Below, in pieces: positions 38,939 to 47,997 of a stretch of 64,000 nucleotides of DNA. A program made the translations under genes and the position numbers. Each line of letters opens with the position of its first letter. Position 1 is the first letter of the stretch. Source of the stretch: JAEUQQ01 sp963697285. GTDB lineage: Bacteria; Acidobacteriota; Vicinamibacteria; Vicinamibacterales; JAFNAJ01. The DNA lies in contig CAVONI010000011.1 of the NCBI GenBank assembly GCA_963697285.1, positions 1 to 64,000 on the forward strand, read 5' to 3'. The notes under the pieces are model-generated. The model worked only from the letters and a program-made list of their open reading frames with translations. It made no database searches and was not told where the DNA came from.

Positions 38939-41204
38939 TCAGCGCGGTCCCGGCGGCAGGTGGTCGACGAAGTACCGCGCGATCAACTGGTAGACGTGCG
39001 GCGTGGTCCCGGGCCCCTCGGCAATCGCGTGCGTGCGGTTCGGATACACCATCATGTCGAACGGCTTGCCCAGCTCCACGAGGCGGTTGATGAGCCGCTC
39101 GGTGCCCTGGTAGTGCACGTTGTCGTCGCCGGTGCCGTGGACGATGAGGAGCTTGCCCGCGAGCCCCTCGGCGAAGTTGATCGGCGAACCGACCTTGTAG
39201 CCGTCGGCGTTGGTCTGCGGCAGGCCCATGTAGCGTTCCTGGTAGATCGTGTCGTACAGCCGCTGATCGGGCACGGGCGCGACCGACACGCCCACGGCGA
39301 ACACGTCGGGGTAGCGGAACATGCAGTTGAGGGTGTTCGACCCGCCACCGCTCCATCCCCAGACGCCGACGCGCGCGGGATCGATGTAGGGCCGCGCGGC
39401 GGCGAGCGCGCGGACGGCGGCCGCCTGCTCCTTCGACGACAGGTCGCCGACGGTTCCGTACACGACCTTCCGCCAGGCGGCGCCCTTCGGCGCAGGTGTG
39501 CCGCGATTGTCGACGCTGACGACGAGGTAGCCGGCCTCGGCCAGCGCGCGGTGGAAGAGCATCCGCCCGCCGCCCCAGCGATCGGTGACGGTCTGGCCTG
39601 CCGGCTCGCCGTAGACGTGCACGATCACCGGATACCGCTTCGACGCGTCGAACGTCGGCGGCTTGAGCATCCACCCGTCGAGCGACACGCCGGCACCGAT
39701 GTCGACCGTGAAGAACTCCACCGGGGGCGTGAGCACCGGAGCCAGCTTGACGGCGAGTGCCGCAGGGTCGGTCAGCTGTGCGCAGCGAGGCGTGTGCCGG
39801 CAGCGTGACGACGTCCATGGAAGGCGGCCGATCGACAGCGTGAGCACGGTGTGGAACGCCATGCGCCCGCCCGGCGCGATCACGTAGGTGTGCGAGCCCG
39901 GCTGATCGGCAGGCGTGACGCGCTCCGGCGCGCCACGGCCGTCGAGTCGCGATCGGTACAGGTAACGCCTGCGTCGCATTCCCGGGCGACGCGGTGAAGT
40001 ACACGACCCCCAGTTGCTCGTCCACGCCGGCGAGTCCGATCACGTCGGCGTCGAAGCGCGTGATCAGCGTCGCGTCTCCGCCTTCGCGCGGCACCCGGTA
40101 GACGTGCCGCCAGCCGTCGCGTTCGCTCAGCCACAGGAATGCCTTGCCCTGGTCGATCCAGCGCACGTCGTCGACGACATCGACCCACGTCGTCGATGCG
40201 TCGCGGAAGACGCGTCGGACCTCGCCGGTGCGTGCGTCGGCGAGCAGGACGTCGTTCTGGTTCTGCAGCCGGTTGAGTTGCTGGATGGCCAGCGTGCCCG
40301 CGTCGATCCAGTCGAGCCGCGCCAGGTATGTGTCGCGCGGATCGCCCGGCGTCTGCATCCAGCGGGTCGTCGCCACCCTCGGCGCTCACGACGCCGATGC
40401 GCACCGCGGAGTTGACGCTGCCGGCCTTCGGGTACGGGATGCGTGTGACGACGGGGTAGAGCGTGTCGGTGTTGTTGATGAGCGAGAAGATCCCGACGCC
40501 CGTGGTGTCGAACTGCCAGTACGCGATGCGGCGGCCGTCGGGGCTCCAGCGGAATGCGTCGCGGACGCCGAGTTCCTCTTCGTAGACCCAGTCGGACGTG
40601 CCGTTGATCGTGGTGTCGGAGCCATCGGTGGTGAGCGCCGAGATGACGCCGTCGGCCAGGCGCTCGACGTAGATGTTGTTGGCGCGCACGAACGCCACGC
40701 GCGTCGCGTCGGGCGAGAACTTGGCGAACATCAGCGTCGCCTCGGGCGCGTTGCCGCCAAGCTTGCGCAGCTGTCCGTCGGCGGTGTCGAGCACCCAGTA
40801 GTCGCCGCGCGTGTTGTCGCGCCAGACCTTGCGCGTGTTGGTGAAGATGAGCAGTCGCTTGCCGTCGTCCGACCAGGCGTAGTCGGCGATGTCGAGCGGC
40901 GCCGACGCGCCCGGGGGCGTGAGCCGGGCACCCGCGACGATCACGCGTCCGCGCGCCTGTCGCGGCGTCGTAGCGGACGATGTCGGTCGCGGTGTCGCAC
41001 CCGTTCGACGATGGCGTAGGCGGTGCCGTCGGGAAGCCATCGGGCCGGGCCGAAACGCGGCGCGTCGTAGTCCTTCGTCTTGAAGATGCGGTCGATCTGG
41101 GCGGTCAGCGCCGGGGATTGCTGGTCCTGCGCGGTCGCGACGGTTGCCGTGGCCGATCCGGCGACAACGAGGATCCAGGCGAGCGCGCATCTGACACGTT
41201 GCAT
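38939..41204 (-). CDS. Secreted S9 dipeptidyl-peptidase IV-type serine peptidase (frame broken)
   Basis: The product of about 755 residues starts at ATG 41204 with a signal peptide (MQRVRCALAWILVVAGSATA, cleaved near TAQ). The N-terminal beta-propeller has WSDDGKRLLIFTNTRKVWRD, DWVYEEELGVRDAFRWSPDG and IAYWQFDTTGVGIFSLINNT, all close to DPP-IV. The C-terminal hydrolase has the nucleophile in VGVWGWSGGGSN, the Asp in VHGTGDDNVHYQG and the His in YPNRTHAIAEG. The frame breaks near 40978, 40380, 39970 and twice near 39780-39830. The double-Glu motif (YEEEL) that binds the substrate N-terminus is intact. It would release dipeptides outside the cytoplasm for the POT transporter. Confidence 0.88.
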
Positions 41205-41440
41205 TATTCGACTCCGTTGGTGACTGCACGGGATGCGCGGCGCGCATCGACCACGCCGCGAGGCGAGTGCGACGATAGCCGATCTTGCGGTGCACGTGCC
41301 CGGCGGCGTCTCAGCGTCGCGCCAGAGGCCTGGGTCCAGGCTGTCGGGCCGACGTCATCCTGTGCGCGTCAGAGTGACGCCAGCCTCGCAGGATTCACGC
41401 GCCGTTGACGTCGTCAGCGCTGACTTCTTGAAGAACGGGC

Positions 41441-41456
41441 TGGCACGTTTTCTGCA
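41441..41456 (+). promoter_or_regulatory. Candidate sigma-54 (-24/-12) promoter of the giant surface protein gene
   Basis: TGGCACGTTTTCTGCA matches the consensus TGGCACRNNNNTTGCW at all but one fixed base, with GG and GC ten bases apart. It ends 78 bases before the ATG at 41535. A perfect 12-base palindrome, GTCAGCGCTGAC (41413-41424), lies 16 bases upstream of it. The rest of the 330-base gap 41205-41534 between the divergent genes has no gene. Confidence 0.7.
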
Positions 41457-41534
41457 AACTGCGGCCTGGTCTTGGAGACACGCGGCAGGTCTCTTGCCGA
41501 GCGTGACGCGTCGAGTTCCCCGAGAGGGTCGTCC

Positions 41535-44500
41535 ATGCGGTCGTGGTGCGGTGCTCGTCGTTCGACGGGTTGGCTTCTGGTTCTGCTCGTTGTCGGCGTC
41601 GTGTCTGGCGCTGGGCGCTTGGTGCGCGCCGCGGCACACGGCGCGCTCGACGCGACGTTCAGCGACGACGGCAAGCGGACCATCGAGTTCGGCTTCGACG
41701 ACGTGGCGTGGGCGGTTGCCGTGCAGCCCGACGGGAAGACCATCCTTGCGGGTGACCTGAGCAGCAACGATTTCGTCGTGGCGCGCCTGAACACCGATGG
41801 TCACCTCGATGCGTCGTTCGGCGGAGGCGTCGGCAGGGTGACGATCGACTTTGGCGGCGTCGATCTGGCTCGGGCCGTTGCCGTGCAGCAGGACGGGAAG
41901 ATCGTCGTGGCGGGGCGGTCGGAGACGGGCGGGGCTAGCGGCGCGAGCAACTTCGCAGTGGCGCGGCTCATGCCGAACGGCACGCTCGACGCCGCTTTCG
42001 GCGGTGGTGGCAAGCTGAACGTCGACTTCGGATATGCCGACTATGCGACGGGCCTCGCCATCCAGCGTGACGGCAAGATCGTCGTGGTTGGCGCACAGGC
42101 CGGCGGCCCAAGTGACATGGCCGTTGCGCGTCTCGAGCAGAATGGCGCACTCGATCCGACGTTCGGTACGTCTGGCCGCAGGCTGATCAGCTTTGCGGCG
42201 ACCGACGTTGCCAGCGCGGTGGCCGTCGACGGCGCCGGGAGGATTGTGGTCGTGGGGTCGAGCCTCGGCGACCTGGCCGTCGCCCGGCTGACTTCGACCG
42301 GGGCCGATGATCCAACCTTCGGCGTCGCGGGCAAGCTGAAAGAAGACTGCGGCGGCACCGCGACCGCGACCGCGACCGGCGTCGCGATTCAACTCGACGG
42401 CCAGATCGTGGTGGTCGGTTACGGCGACGGTCCCGATTCTCCGGTCTGCCTGATGCGCCTGAGCGGCATCCACGGGGGCCTCGACACCTCGTTCGGAGGC
42501 ACCGGCAAGGTCACGGCGTCGCTGGCCAACGCGGCCGGTGACCAGAGCTACTCGACCGGCGTGGTCTTGCTGCACCACGGGAAGATCGCCATCGGCGGTC
42601 GTGTGCTGAGCGGAGGCGGTTCCGACTTCGCGGTCATGGTGTTCACGCGCGACGGCGCACCCGACACGACGTTCAACGGCACCGGGCGACGGTTGATCGA
42701 CTTCGGTGGCGTCGATCACGAGTGGGGCATTGCCCTGCAACCGGATGGGGCGCTCGTGCTCGCGGGATCGTCGTACCCGGGCAGCGGCACGACCGACGTC
42801 GCGGTGGCGCGCGTCGGCGCCGACGCGCCCGTTGACCTCACGTTCAACAGCGACGGTCGCCAGGAGATCGACTTCTCCGGTGACACCGCTGACACCATCC
42901 GCGATGGCCGGGCGGTCGCCGTCGATGCGCAGGGCAGGACCCTCGTCGTGGGCTCCAGGCTCACCAATTCCCCGCAGTTCTCCGAGGTAGGAATCGCGCG
43001 ACTGTCGGCCAACGGCAGCTTCGACACGTCGTTCGGCATCGATGGCCGGCAGACGGTGGGCGAGTCGGGCAAGGATTACGGCGCCGGCGTGGCCGTGTTG
43101 CCCGACGGACGCGCGGTGTTTGCCGCGTACACGAACGCACCTCCTGCCCCGATCAACAACTTCGCGGTGTTCCGCGGCACCCTCGATGGCCTGTCGTTCG
43201 ACCCGACGTTCAACGGCGGCGCCACGCTCGTGACCGACTTCGGCTTCGACGAGTACGCCAATGCCATCGCCCTCCAGCCAGACGGGAAGACCGTGGTGGT
43301 CGGCTACTCACAAGCCGCGAGCCGGAGCTTTGCGATCCTCCGCCTGACTGCCGCCGGCACACTCGACACCTCCTTCTCCGGTGACGGAAAGGCGCTCGTG
43401 TCGTTCGGCGCCGACAGCGTGGCCACGGCCGTAGCGATCCAGGGCGACGGCAAGATCGTCGTGGCCGGCTACACGAGTTTCTCCGGGAACAACGAGATCG
43501 CGATCGTGCGCCTGCTCTCAAACGGGTCGCTGGATACGTCGTTCAACGATGTGCCGTCTCCCACCAACGACAACGGCGATGGCAAGCTGCGGTTCGGCTA
43601 CGGCAGCGGCAGCCGCGCGCAGGCGGTTGCCCTGCAGGCCAACGGCCGGATCGTCGTGGCCGGACTCGCCGAATACGGCGACTTCCTGGTCGCACGCGTG
43701 ACCACGGCGGGCGTGCTGGATTCGTCGTTCTTCGGCAGCGGCATGCGGGCGTATGACTTTGGATACGCGCCGTCGAGTTCCGACAGTGCGAACGGCGTGG
43801 CGATCATGCCAGGCGGCAAGATCATCGTCGTCGGCAACAGCGACGCGGGATCGGGCATGGGCTCCAGCGACTTCGCCGTCCTGCGCCTCAACAGCGACTC
43901 GACTCCCGACGATGAGTTCGGCAACCGGGGCAAGTTGCTGCTCGACTTCGGCGGCAACGACTATGCCCGTGCTGTTGCGGTCGACGCGTCCACGGGCCAG
44001 GTGGTGGTCGCGGGCTCGACGAGCCGGAACAACAAGATCGCGGTCGCCCGGTTGTCAGCCGACGCGAACGCCGTCCTGCCGGTCCTTCCCTCGTTGACGA
44101 TCAGCGACACCTCGGTGCCGGAGGGCAACACGGGCACGGTCAATGCCACGTTCACCGTGACGCTGTCGCCGGCCTCCGACGTCGCGGTGTCGGCGGTGGT
44201 CACGACCGCGAATGGCACCGCCACCCAGCCGTTCGACTACACCGCGACGAACGTTGGCGTGCTGTTACTGCCGGGCGTCACGAGCCAGACGGTGACGGTG
44301 CCCGTGCTCGGCGACACGGTCGGCGAGGCGAACGAGACCTTCACTGCCAGCCTGAGCCTGCCATCGGGAGCGGCCATCGCCGACTTCTCGGGCGTGGCCA
44401 CGATCGTGGACGATGATGCGCCGGTGGCGTTGCCAACGCTGTCGATCAGCGACGCCGTGGCGACGGAGGGCGACGCCGGCACGGTCAACGCGGTGTTCAC

Positions 44501-46445
44501 GGTGACGTTGTCGGCGGCCTCGGGCCAGCAAGTGTCGGTGTTGGCGACGGCGACGAACGGAACCGCCATGCAACCGGGTGACTTCGCACCGGTGAGCACC
44601 ACGGTGACCTTCGCGGCGGGGGTCACGAGCCAGACGGTCACCGTGCCTGTCGTCGGCGATACCCAGGCCGAGGGGAACGAGACGTTCACCGTCACGCTGA
44701 GCCAGGAGAGTGGGGCGACCATCGCCGACGGCACGGGGCTCGGTACGATTCTCGACAACGAGGTCACCGTCACGATCACGTCGCCCACCGGCACCCCGAC
44801 GTTCGATGCAACGCAGGCGCTCGTCCGCATCGGCGGTGCGGCCACGGGCATCAGGGTCCAGGAAGGTGGCCACGTCAGCTGGGTCAACTCGGCGGGAGGC
44901 AGCGGTTCGGCGAGCGGCAGTGCGGGATGGCTGGCCGACATCCCGCTCGTCGCCGGCACCAACGTGATCACCGTGACAGCGCACGAGACCCTGTCGCCCG
45001 GTGGCGCGACGGCCACCGACACCATCACCATCAACGTGGCGGCGTTCGTCTCCTACCTCGCCGAGGGTTCAACCTCCGACTTCCTCGACACCCGTTTCGC
45101 GCTGTTGAATCCCGGCGCCGTTGACACCACCACGACGCTGACGTTCTCGCCGGTGGGAGCGGCGCAGGTGAGCTATCCCGTTCCGGTGCCGGCGCACACG
45201 CAGGTGACCGTCGATGCGAAGGCGGTGCCCGGGTTGTCGGAGGCGGAGTTCTCGACGAAGGCTGAATCGAGCCAGCCCATCGTGATGGACCGGACGATGT
45301 CCTGGGACGCCACCGGCTATGGCGCGCATGCCGAAACGTCGGTGGTGGCGCCCTCGACGGTGTGGTATCTCGCCGAAGGCGCTACCCACAGCGGCTTCGA
45401 CCTGTTCTACCTGCTGCAGAACCCTGCGCAGACGCCGACCACGGTGCGCGTGCGGTACCTGCGTCCGGGCGGGGCTCTGCCCCTCGAGAAGGACTACGTG
45501 CTGCCGCCCACGTCGCGGACGAACATCTGGGTCAACGTCGAAGACGTCCCCGGGCACGGGCTCGCCCTGGCCAGCACGGATGTCAGCGCCGTGATCACGT
45601 CGCTCGACGCGACGCCGATCATCGTGGAGCGGGCGCTGTACCTGACCAGCCAGGGCCGCCTCTTCAACGCCGGGCACGAGAGCACGGGCGTGACGGCGCC
45701 GGCGTTGCGGTGGTTCCTTGCCGAGGGCGCCACGGGACCCTATTTCGACCTGTACGTGCTGATTGCGAACCCGAACGACACGGCGGCGGCCGTGCGCGTG
45801 ACGTACCTGCTCGTGGACGGCCGCACGTTCACGCGGACGCTGACGGCGCCGGCGAACTCGCGGTCGAACATCTGGGTCGACTTCGAGACGTTCGATGGCG
45901 GGCTGAGCTATCCGCTGGCCGACGTGGCGGTCTCGACCACGGTGAGCGTCGAGAACGATGTGCCGGTGATCGTGGAGCGGGCGTTGTGGTGGCCAGGGGA
46001 GTTCTCGACGTGGCACGAAGCGCACAACTCGGCGGGCTCGACGACCACCGGCCTCGCGTGGGCCCTGGCCGAGGGAGAGGTCGGTGGCACGCGTGCCGTG
46101 GAAACCTACGTGCTGGTGGCCAATCCGTCGACGTCGAGTGCGAGTCCCGTGAAGGCGACGCTCTACTTCGATGACGGGACGACTGCCGAGCAGTCGTTCC
46201 GCGTCGAGAAGAACAGCCGGTTCAACATCGACGTGCGGACCGAGTTTCCCGCGGCCGCCGGGCGACGCTTCGGCGTCGTCGTCGAGAGCCAGCCGCGGGC
46301 CGCCGGCGACTGCACAGACCTGGGTGCGCTGTTGGGTGTGGACTGCAGCCCGATTGAAGTCGTCGTCGAGCGCGCGATGTACTGGGATGCCGGCGGCGTG
46401 CATTGGGCGGCCGGCACGAACGCCCTCGCGACGCGGCTGCGGTGA
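41535..46445 (+). CDS. Giant secreted protein: delta-60 repeats, two Calx-beta domains and a four-unit C-terminal repeat
   Basis: The 1636-residue product starts at ATG 41535 with a signal/membrane segment (about 13-30). Residues 36-850 are delta-60 repeats of about 50-65 residues, such as LDATFSDDGKRTIEFGFDD then AVAVQPDGKTILAG. Two Calx-beta domains follow (about 851-965 and 968-1075), each with the pattern VPEGNTGTVNATFTVTLS ... TVPVLGDTVGEANETFT. An Ig-like linker (1076-1169) leads to four repeats of about 116 residues from 1170 to the end, each starting near YLAEGST/WYLAEGAT and containing FDLFYLLQNP, NIWVNVE and PIIVERALY. No sorting tail or anchor is seen. A sigma-54 promoter lies upstream. 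The frame is open for 4.9 kb. The likely role is adhesion or surface structure. Confidence 0.87.
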   Translation: MRSWCGARRSTGWLLVLLVVGVVSGAGRLVRAAAHGALDATFSDDGKRTIEFGFDDVAWAVAVQPDGKTILAGDLSSNDFVVARLNTDGHLDASFGGGVGRVTIDFGGVDLARAVAVQQDGKIVVAGRSETGGASGASNFAVARLMPNGTLDAAFGGGGKLNVDFGYADYATGLAIQRDGKIVVVGAQAGGPSDMAVARLEQNGALDPTFGTSGRRLISFAATDVASAVAVDGAGRIVVVGSSLGDLAVARLTSTGADDPTFGVAGKLKEDCGGTATATATGVAIQLDGQIVVVGYGDGPDSPVCLMRLSGIHGGLDTSFGGTGKVTASLANAAGDQSYSTGVVLLHHGKIAIGGRVLSGGGSDFAVMVFTRDGAPDTTFNGTGRRLIDFGGVDHEWGIALQPDGALVLAGSSYPGSGTTDVAVARVGADAPVDLTFNSDGRQEIDFSGDTADTIRDGRAVAVDAQGRTLVVGSRLTNSPQFSEVGIARLSANGSFDTSFGIDGRQTVGESGKDYGAGVAVLPDGRAVFAAYTNAPPAPINNFAVFRGTLDGLSFDPTFNGGATLVTDFGFDEYANAIALQPDGKTVVVGYSQAASRSFAILRLTAAGTLDTSFSGDGKALVSFGADSVATAVAIQGDGKIVVAGYTSFSGNNEIAIVRLLSNGSLDTSFNDVPSPTNDNGDGKLRFGYGSGSRAQAVALQANGRIVVAGLAEYGDFLVARVTTAGVLDSSFFGSGMRAYDFGYAPSSSDSANGVAIMPGGKIIVVGNSDAGSGMGSSDFAVLRLNSDSTPDDEFGNRGKLLLDFGGNDYARAVAVDASTGQVVVAGSTSRNNKIAVARLSADANAVLPVLPSLTISDTSVPEGNTGTVNATFTVTLSPASDVAVSAVVTTANGTATQPFDYTATNVGVLLLPGVTSQTVTVPVLGDTVGEANETFTASLSLPSGAAIADFSGVATIVDDDAPVALPTLSISDAVATEGDAGTVNAVFTVTLSAASGQQVSVLATATNGTAMQPGDFAPVSTTVTFAAGVTSQTVTVPVVGDTQAEGNETFTVTLSQESGATIADGTGLGTILDNEVTVTITSPTGTPTFDATQALVRIGGAATGIRVQEGGHVSWVNSAGGSGSASGSAGWLADIPLVAGTNVITVTAHETLSPGGATATDTITINVAAFVSYLAEGSTSDFLDTRFALLNPGAVDTTTTLTFSPVGAAQVSYPVPVPAHTQVTVDAKAVPGLSEAEFSTKAESSQPIVMDRTMSWDATGYGAHAETSVVAPSTVWYLAEGATHSGFDLFYLLQNPAQTPTTVRVRYLRPGGALPLEKDYVLPPTSRTNIWVNVEDVPGHGLALASTDVSAVITSLDATPIIVERALYLTSQGRLFNAGHESTGVTAPALRWFLAEGATGPYFDLYVLIANPNDTAAAVRVTYLLVDGRTFTRTLTAPANSRSNIWVDFETFDGGLSYPLADVAVSTTVSVENDVPVIVERALWWPGEFSTWHEAHNSAGSTTTGLAWALAEGEVGGTRAVETYVLVANPSTSSASPVKATLYFDDGTTAEQSFRVEKNSRFNIDVRTEFPAAAGRRFGVVVESQPRAAGDCTDLGALLGVDCSPIEVVVERAMYWDAGGVHWAAGTNALATRLR

Positions 46446-46478
46446 CGCACACGCGGGATGACCGATTGAAGTGCGTCA
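46443..46478 (+). terminator. Inverted repeat at the end of the giant gene
   Basis: TGACGCAC (46443-46450) and GTGCGTCA (46471-46478) form a perfect 8-base-pair stem with a 20-base loop directly at the stop codon. No T-run follows, so it would not be a classical intrinsic terminator. Confidence 0.4.
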
Positions 46479-46564
46479 CGCGACCGCAAGTAGTCTCACG
46501 GCGTGGCGGATTAAGACTGCGAAATGGATGACAACGGCCGGGTTCGACCTCGGCTGATGGCTTG

Positions 46565-46592
46565 GGACATTGTGAATTCCTTCACAATGTCC
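46565..46592. promoter_or_regulatory. Perfect 12-bp inverted repeat upstream of a sigma-54 promoter (possible enhancer site)
   Basis: GGACATTGTGAA (46565-46576), loop TTCC, and TTCACAATGTCC (46581-46592) form a perfect inverted repeat. It lies 22 bases upstream of the -24 element of the first PEP-CTERM gene. The AT-rich symmetric form suits a dimeric regulator. No T-run follows, which argues against a terminator. Confidence 0.55.
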
Positions 46593-46614
46593 GCCTTCGC
46601 CGATATGGCTGAGT

Positions 46615-46630
46615 CGGCGAGGGGTTTGCA
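46615..46630 (+). promoter_or_regulatory. Candidate sigma-54 promoter of the first PEP-CTERM gene
   Basis: CGGCGAGGGGTTTGCA keeps GG and GC ten bases apart and has a good -12 element (TTTGCA), but the -24 element is imperfect. It ends 85 bases before the ATG at 46716. RpoN control of PEP-CTERM genes is known in other exosortase-containing bacteria. Confidence 0.55.
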
Positions 46631-46715
46631 GCGACCCTTGATGGCCATTCGGCTCGCGGCAACGTAGGGACCTGCCTCGCGCTGCGCGCCTCCTGGGCCG
46701 AGGGAGGTTTGCTGC

Positions 46716-47376
46716 ATGAAGCGACTGTCGCTGTTCGCCAGCCTCGCGCTGGCTCTGTCATTCGCCTCCGAAGGTATCGCCGCGCCGATCGTGGGCGTGA
46801 CCGTCGAGAGCGTGAGTTCCGATTACAACACTCCGCCCTGGGACCTGCAGGCCGTGCACACGGTCGATGGAAGCGGGTTGGTCGGCACCGGACATGATGT
46901 CGTGGCACAGGGCGTCGGAAACTCCTGGCAGACGATCTCGCAGACCGGCACGGCGAACATCGTGTTCGACCTCGGCGGCCTGTACGCCCTGGACCGGGTG
47001 CATGTCTGGAACCTGAACTTCTACGACCCGTATAACGGGCGTGGCGCGAAGGACGTGCGCATCCTGACCTCTGACGACCTGACCGCCTGGGAGCTTCCAG
47101 GGCACCAGCGTGTTCAGCATGGCATCGGGAGTCGCTGGCGATCCCGGCTTCGACATCGACGCCTCGGGCTGGGGGAGCGCGCGCTACGTCCAGTTCGACA
47201 TCCTGAGCAACTTCGCGGGGTTCGACAACGCCGGTCACGTCGGCCTGTCAGAGGTCCGCTTCTACACGGCTGACACGCCGAACCCGCCCGTTCCGGAGCC
47301 GACGACGATGGCGTTGCTTGGAATCGGCCTGGTGGGCGTCGCGAACGCGGCGCGCCGGCGCCACACAAGGCAGTAG
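46716..47376 (+). CDS. PEP-CTERM protein with discoidin-like domain (frame broken)
   Basis: The product of about 219 residues has a signal peptide (MKRLSLFASLALALSFASEG) and ends VPEPTTMALLGIGLVGVANAARRR, the PEP-CTERM sorting tail: VPEP, one membrane segment and a basic end. The exosortase would cut at this tail at the outer face of the inner membrane. The middle (NSWQTISQTGTANIVFDLGG, YALDRVHVWNLNFYD, ARYVQFDIL, VGLSEVRFY) resembles an F5/8 type C carbohydrate-binding fold. The frame breaks near 47097 with one extra C (WEL then QGTSVFSM). An AGG-rich site precedes the ATG. A probable sigma-54 promoter lies upstream. Confidence 0.88.
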
Positions 47377-47388
47377 CGGCTCGACCGC

Positions 47389-47444
47389 ACTCGGCATCGC
47401 GTGTCCGGTCGCCCGTCGACGTGGTCGGGCGTGTGATGCCGAGT
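47389..47444 (+). terminator. Inverted repeat downstream of the first PEP-CTERM gene
   Basis: ACTCGGCATC (47389-47398) and GATGCCGAGT (47435-47444) form a perfect 10-base-pair stem with a long loop that can pair further. It begins 13 bases after the stop codon. No T-run follows. The rest of the gap up to 47613 has no gene. Confidence 0.5.
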
Positions 47445-47613
47445 CGGCCCGTGCGTGTTGTCCTCGATCGCTGGTCAGGGGTTCAGCATTGCCTCGGCTT
47501 GGCCGGAGTAGAATGCCGCCAGCACCCTCGCCACGCGAGGGTTCGCGCCCCGCCCCCGGGAGCCGCGCCGCGTACACACGTCGCGCGATGTCTGTACCTG
47601 GAGGAGCCCCGCG

Positions 47614-47997
47614 ATGATCGTCGGGCTCGGCGTCGATGTCTTTGATGTCGCTCGCATGGCGGCGGAACTCCGACGCGAGGACCCTGCCTTCATCCGCCAG
47701 ATCTTCACGCGCACCGAGATCGCGCACTGCGATCGCCAGCGCCATCCGGCGCAACACTACGCTGCACGCTTCGCCGCGAAGGAAGCCCTCGTCAAGGCGC
47801 TCTGCCTCGACGGCGGGGCAGTCGTGGCGTGGACCGACATCGATGTTCAGGGCGATCCGCGCACGGCATGTCGGGTGGTCCTGAGCGGCGAGGCGTCGCG
47901 GCAGGCGACGCGGCTGGGCGTGGGCCGCGTTCTTCTCTCGGCCGCTCATGCGCGCGGCCTGGCAGTGGCCAGTGTGGTCCTGGAGTCGACACCATGA
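47614..47997 (+). CDS. acpS: Holo-[acyl-carrier-protein] synthase
   Basis: This 127-residue enzyme transfers 4'-phosphopantetheine from CoA to a serine of ACP. The family residues are D8 in GLGVDVFDVARM and E57 in RFAAKEALVKAL, which bind magnesium. GGAG lies upstream of the ATG. Its stop overlaps the start of the acyl-CoA synthetase gene as ATGA, and an ACP gene follows. It may therefore be a dedicated AcpS for the ACP of this operon rather than, or as well as, the fatty-acid synthesis enzyme. Confidence 0.93.
   Translation: MIVGLGVDVFDVARMAAELRREDPAFIRQIFTRTEIAHCDRQRHPAQHYAARFAAKEALVKALCLDGGAVVAWTDIDVQGDPRTACRVVLSGEASRQATRLGVGRVLLSAAHARGLAVASVVLESTP

Noticed and set aside
46593..46715. Possible riboswitch between the palindrome and the first PEP-CTERM start codon
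   Set aside because: Some short strings recall c-di-GMP riboswitches, but the conserved GGCAAACC and GNRA-type elements are missing and no consistent fold could be drawn.
47489..47515. Sigma-70 promoter before acpS
   Set aside because: A TAGAAT is present near 47508, but the nearest -35-like string is only about 14 bases away, too close for a reliable call.
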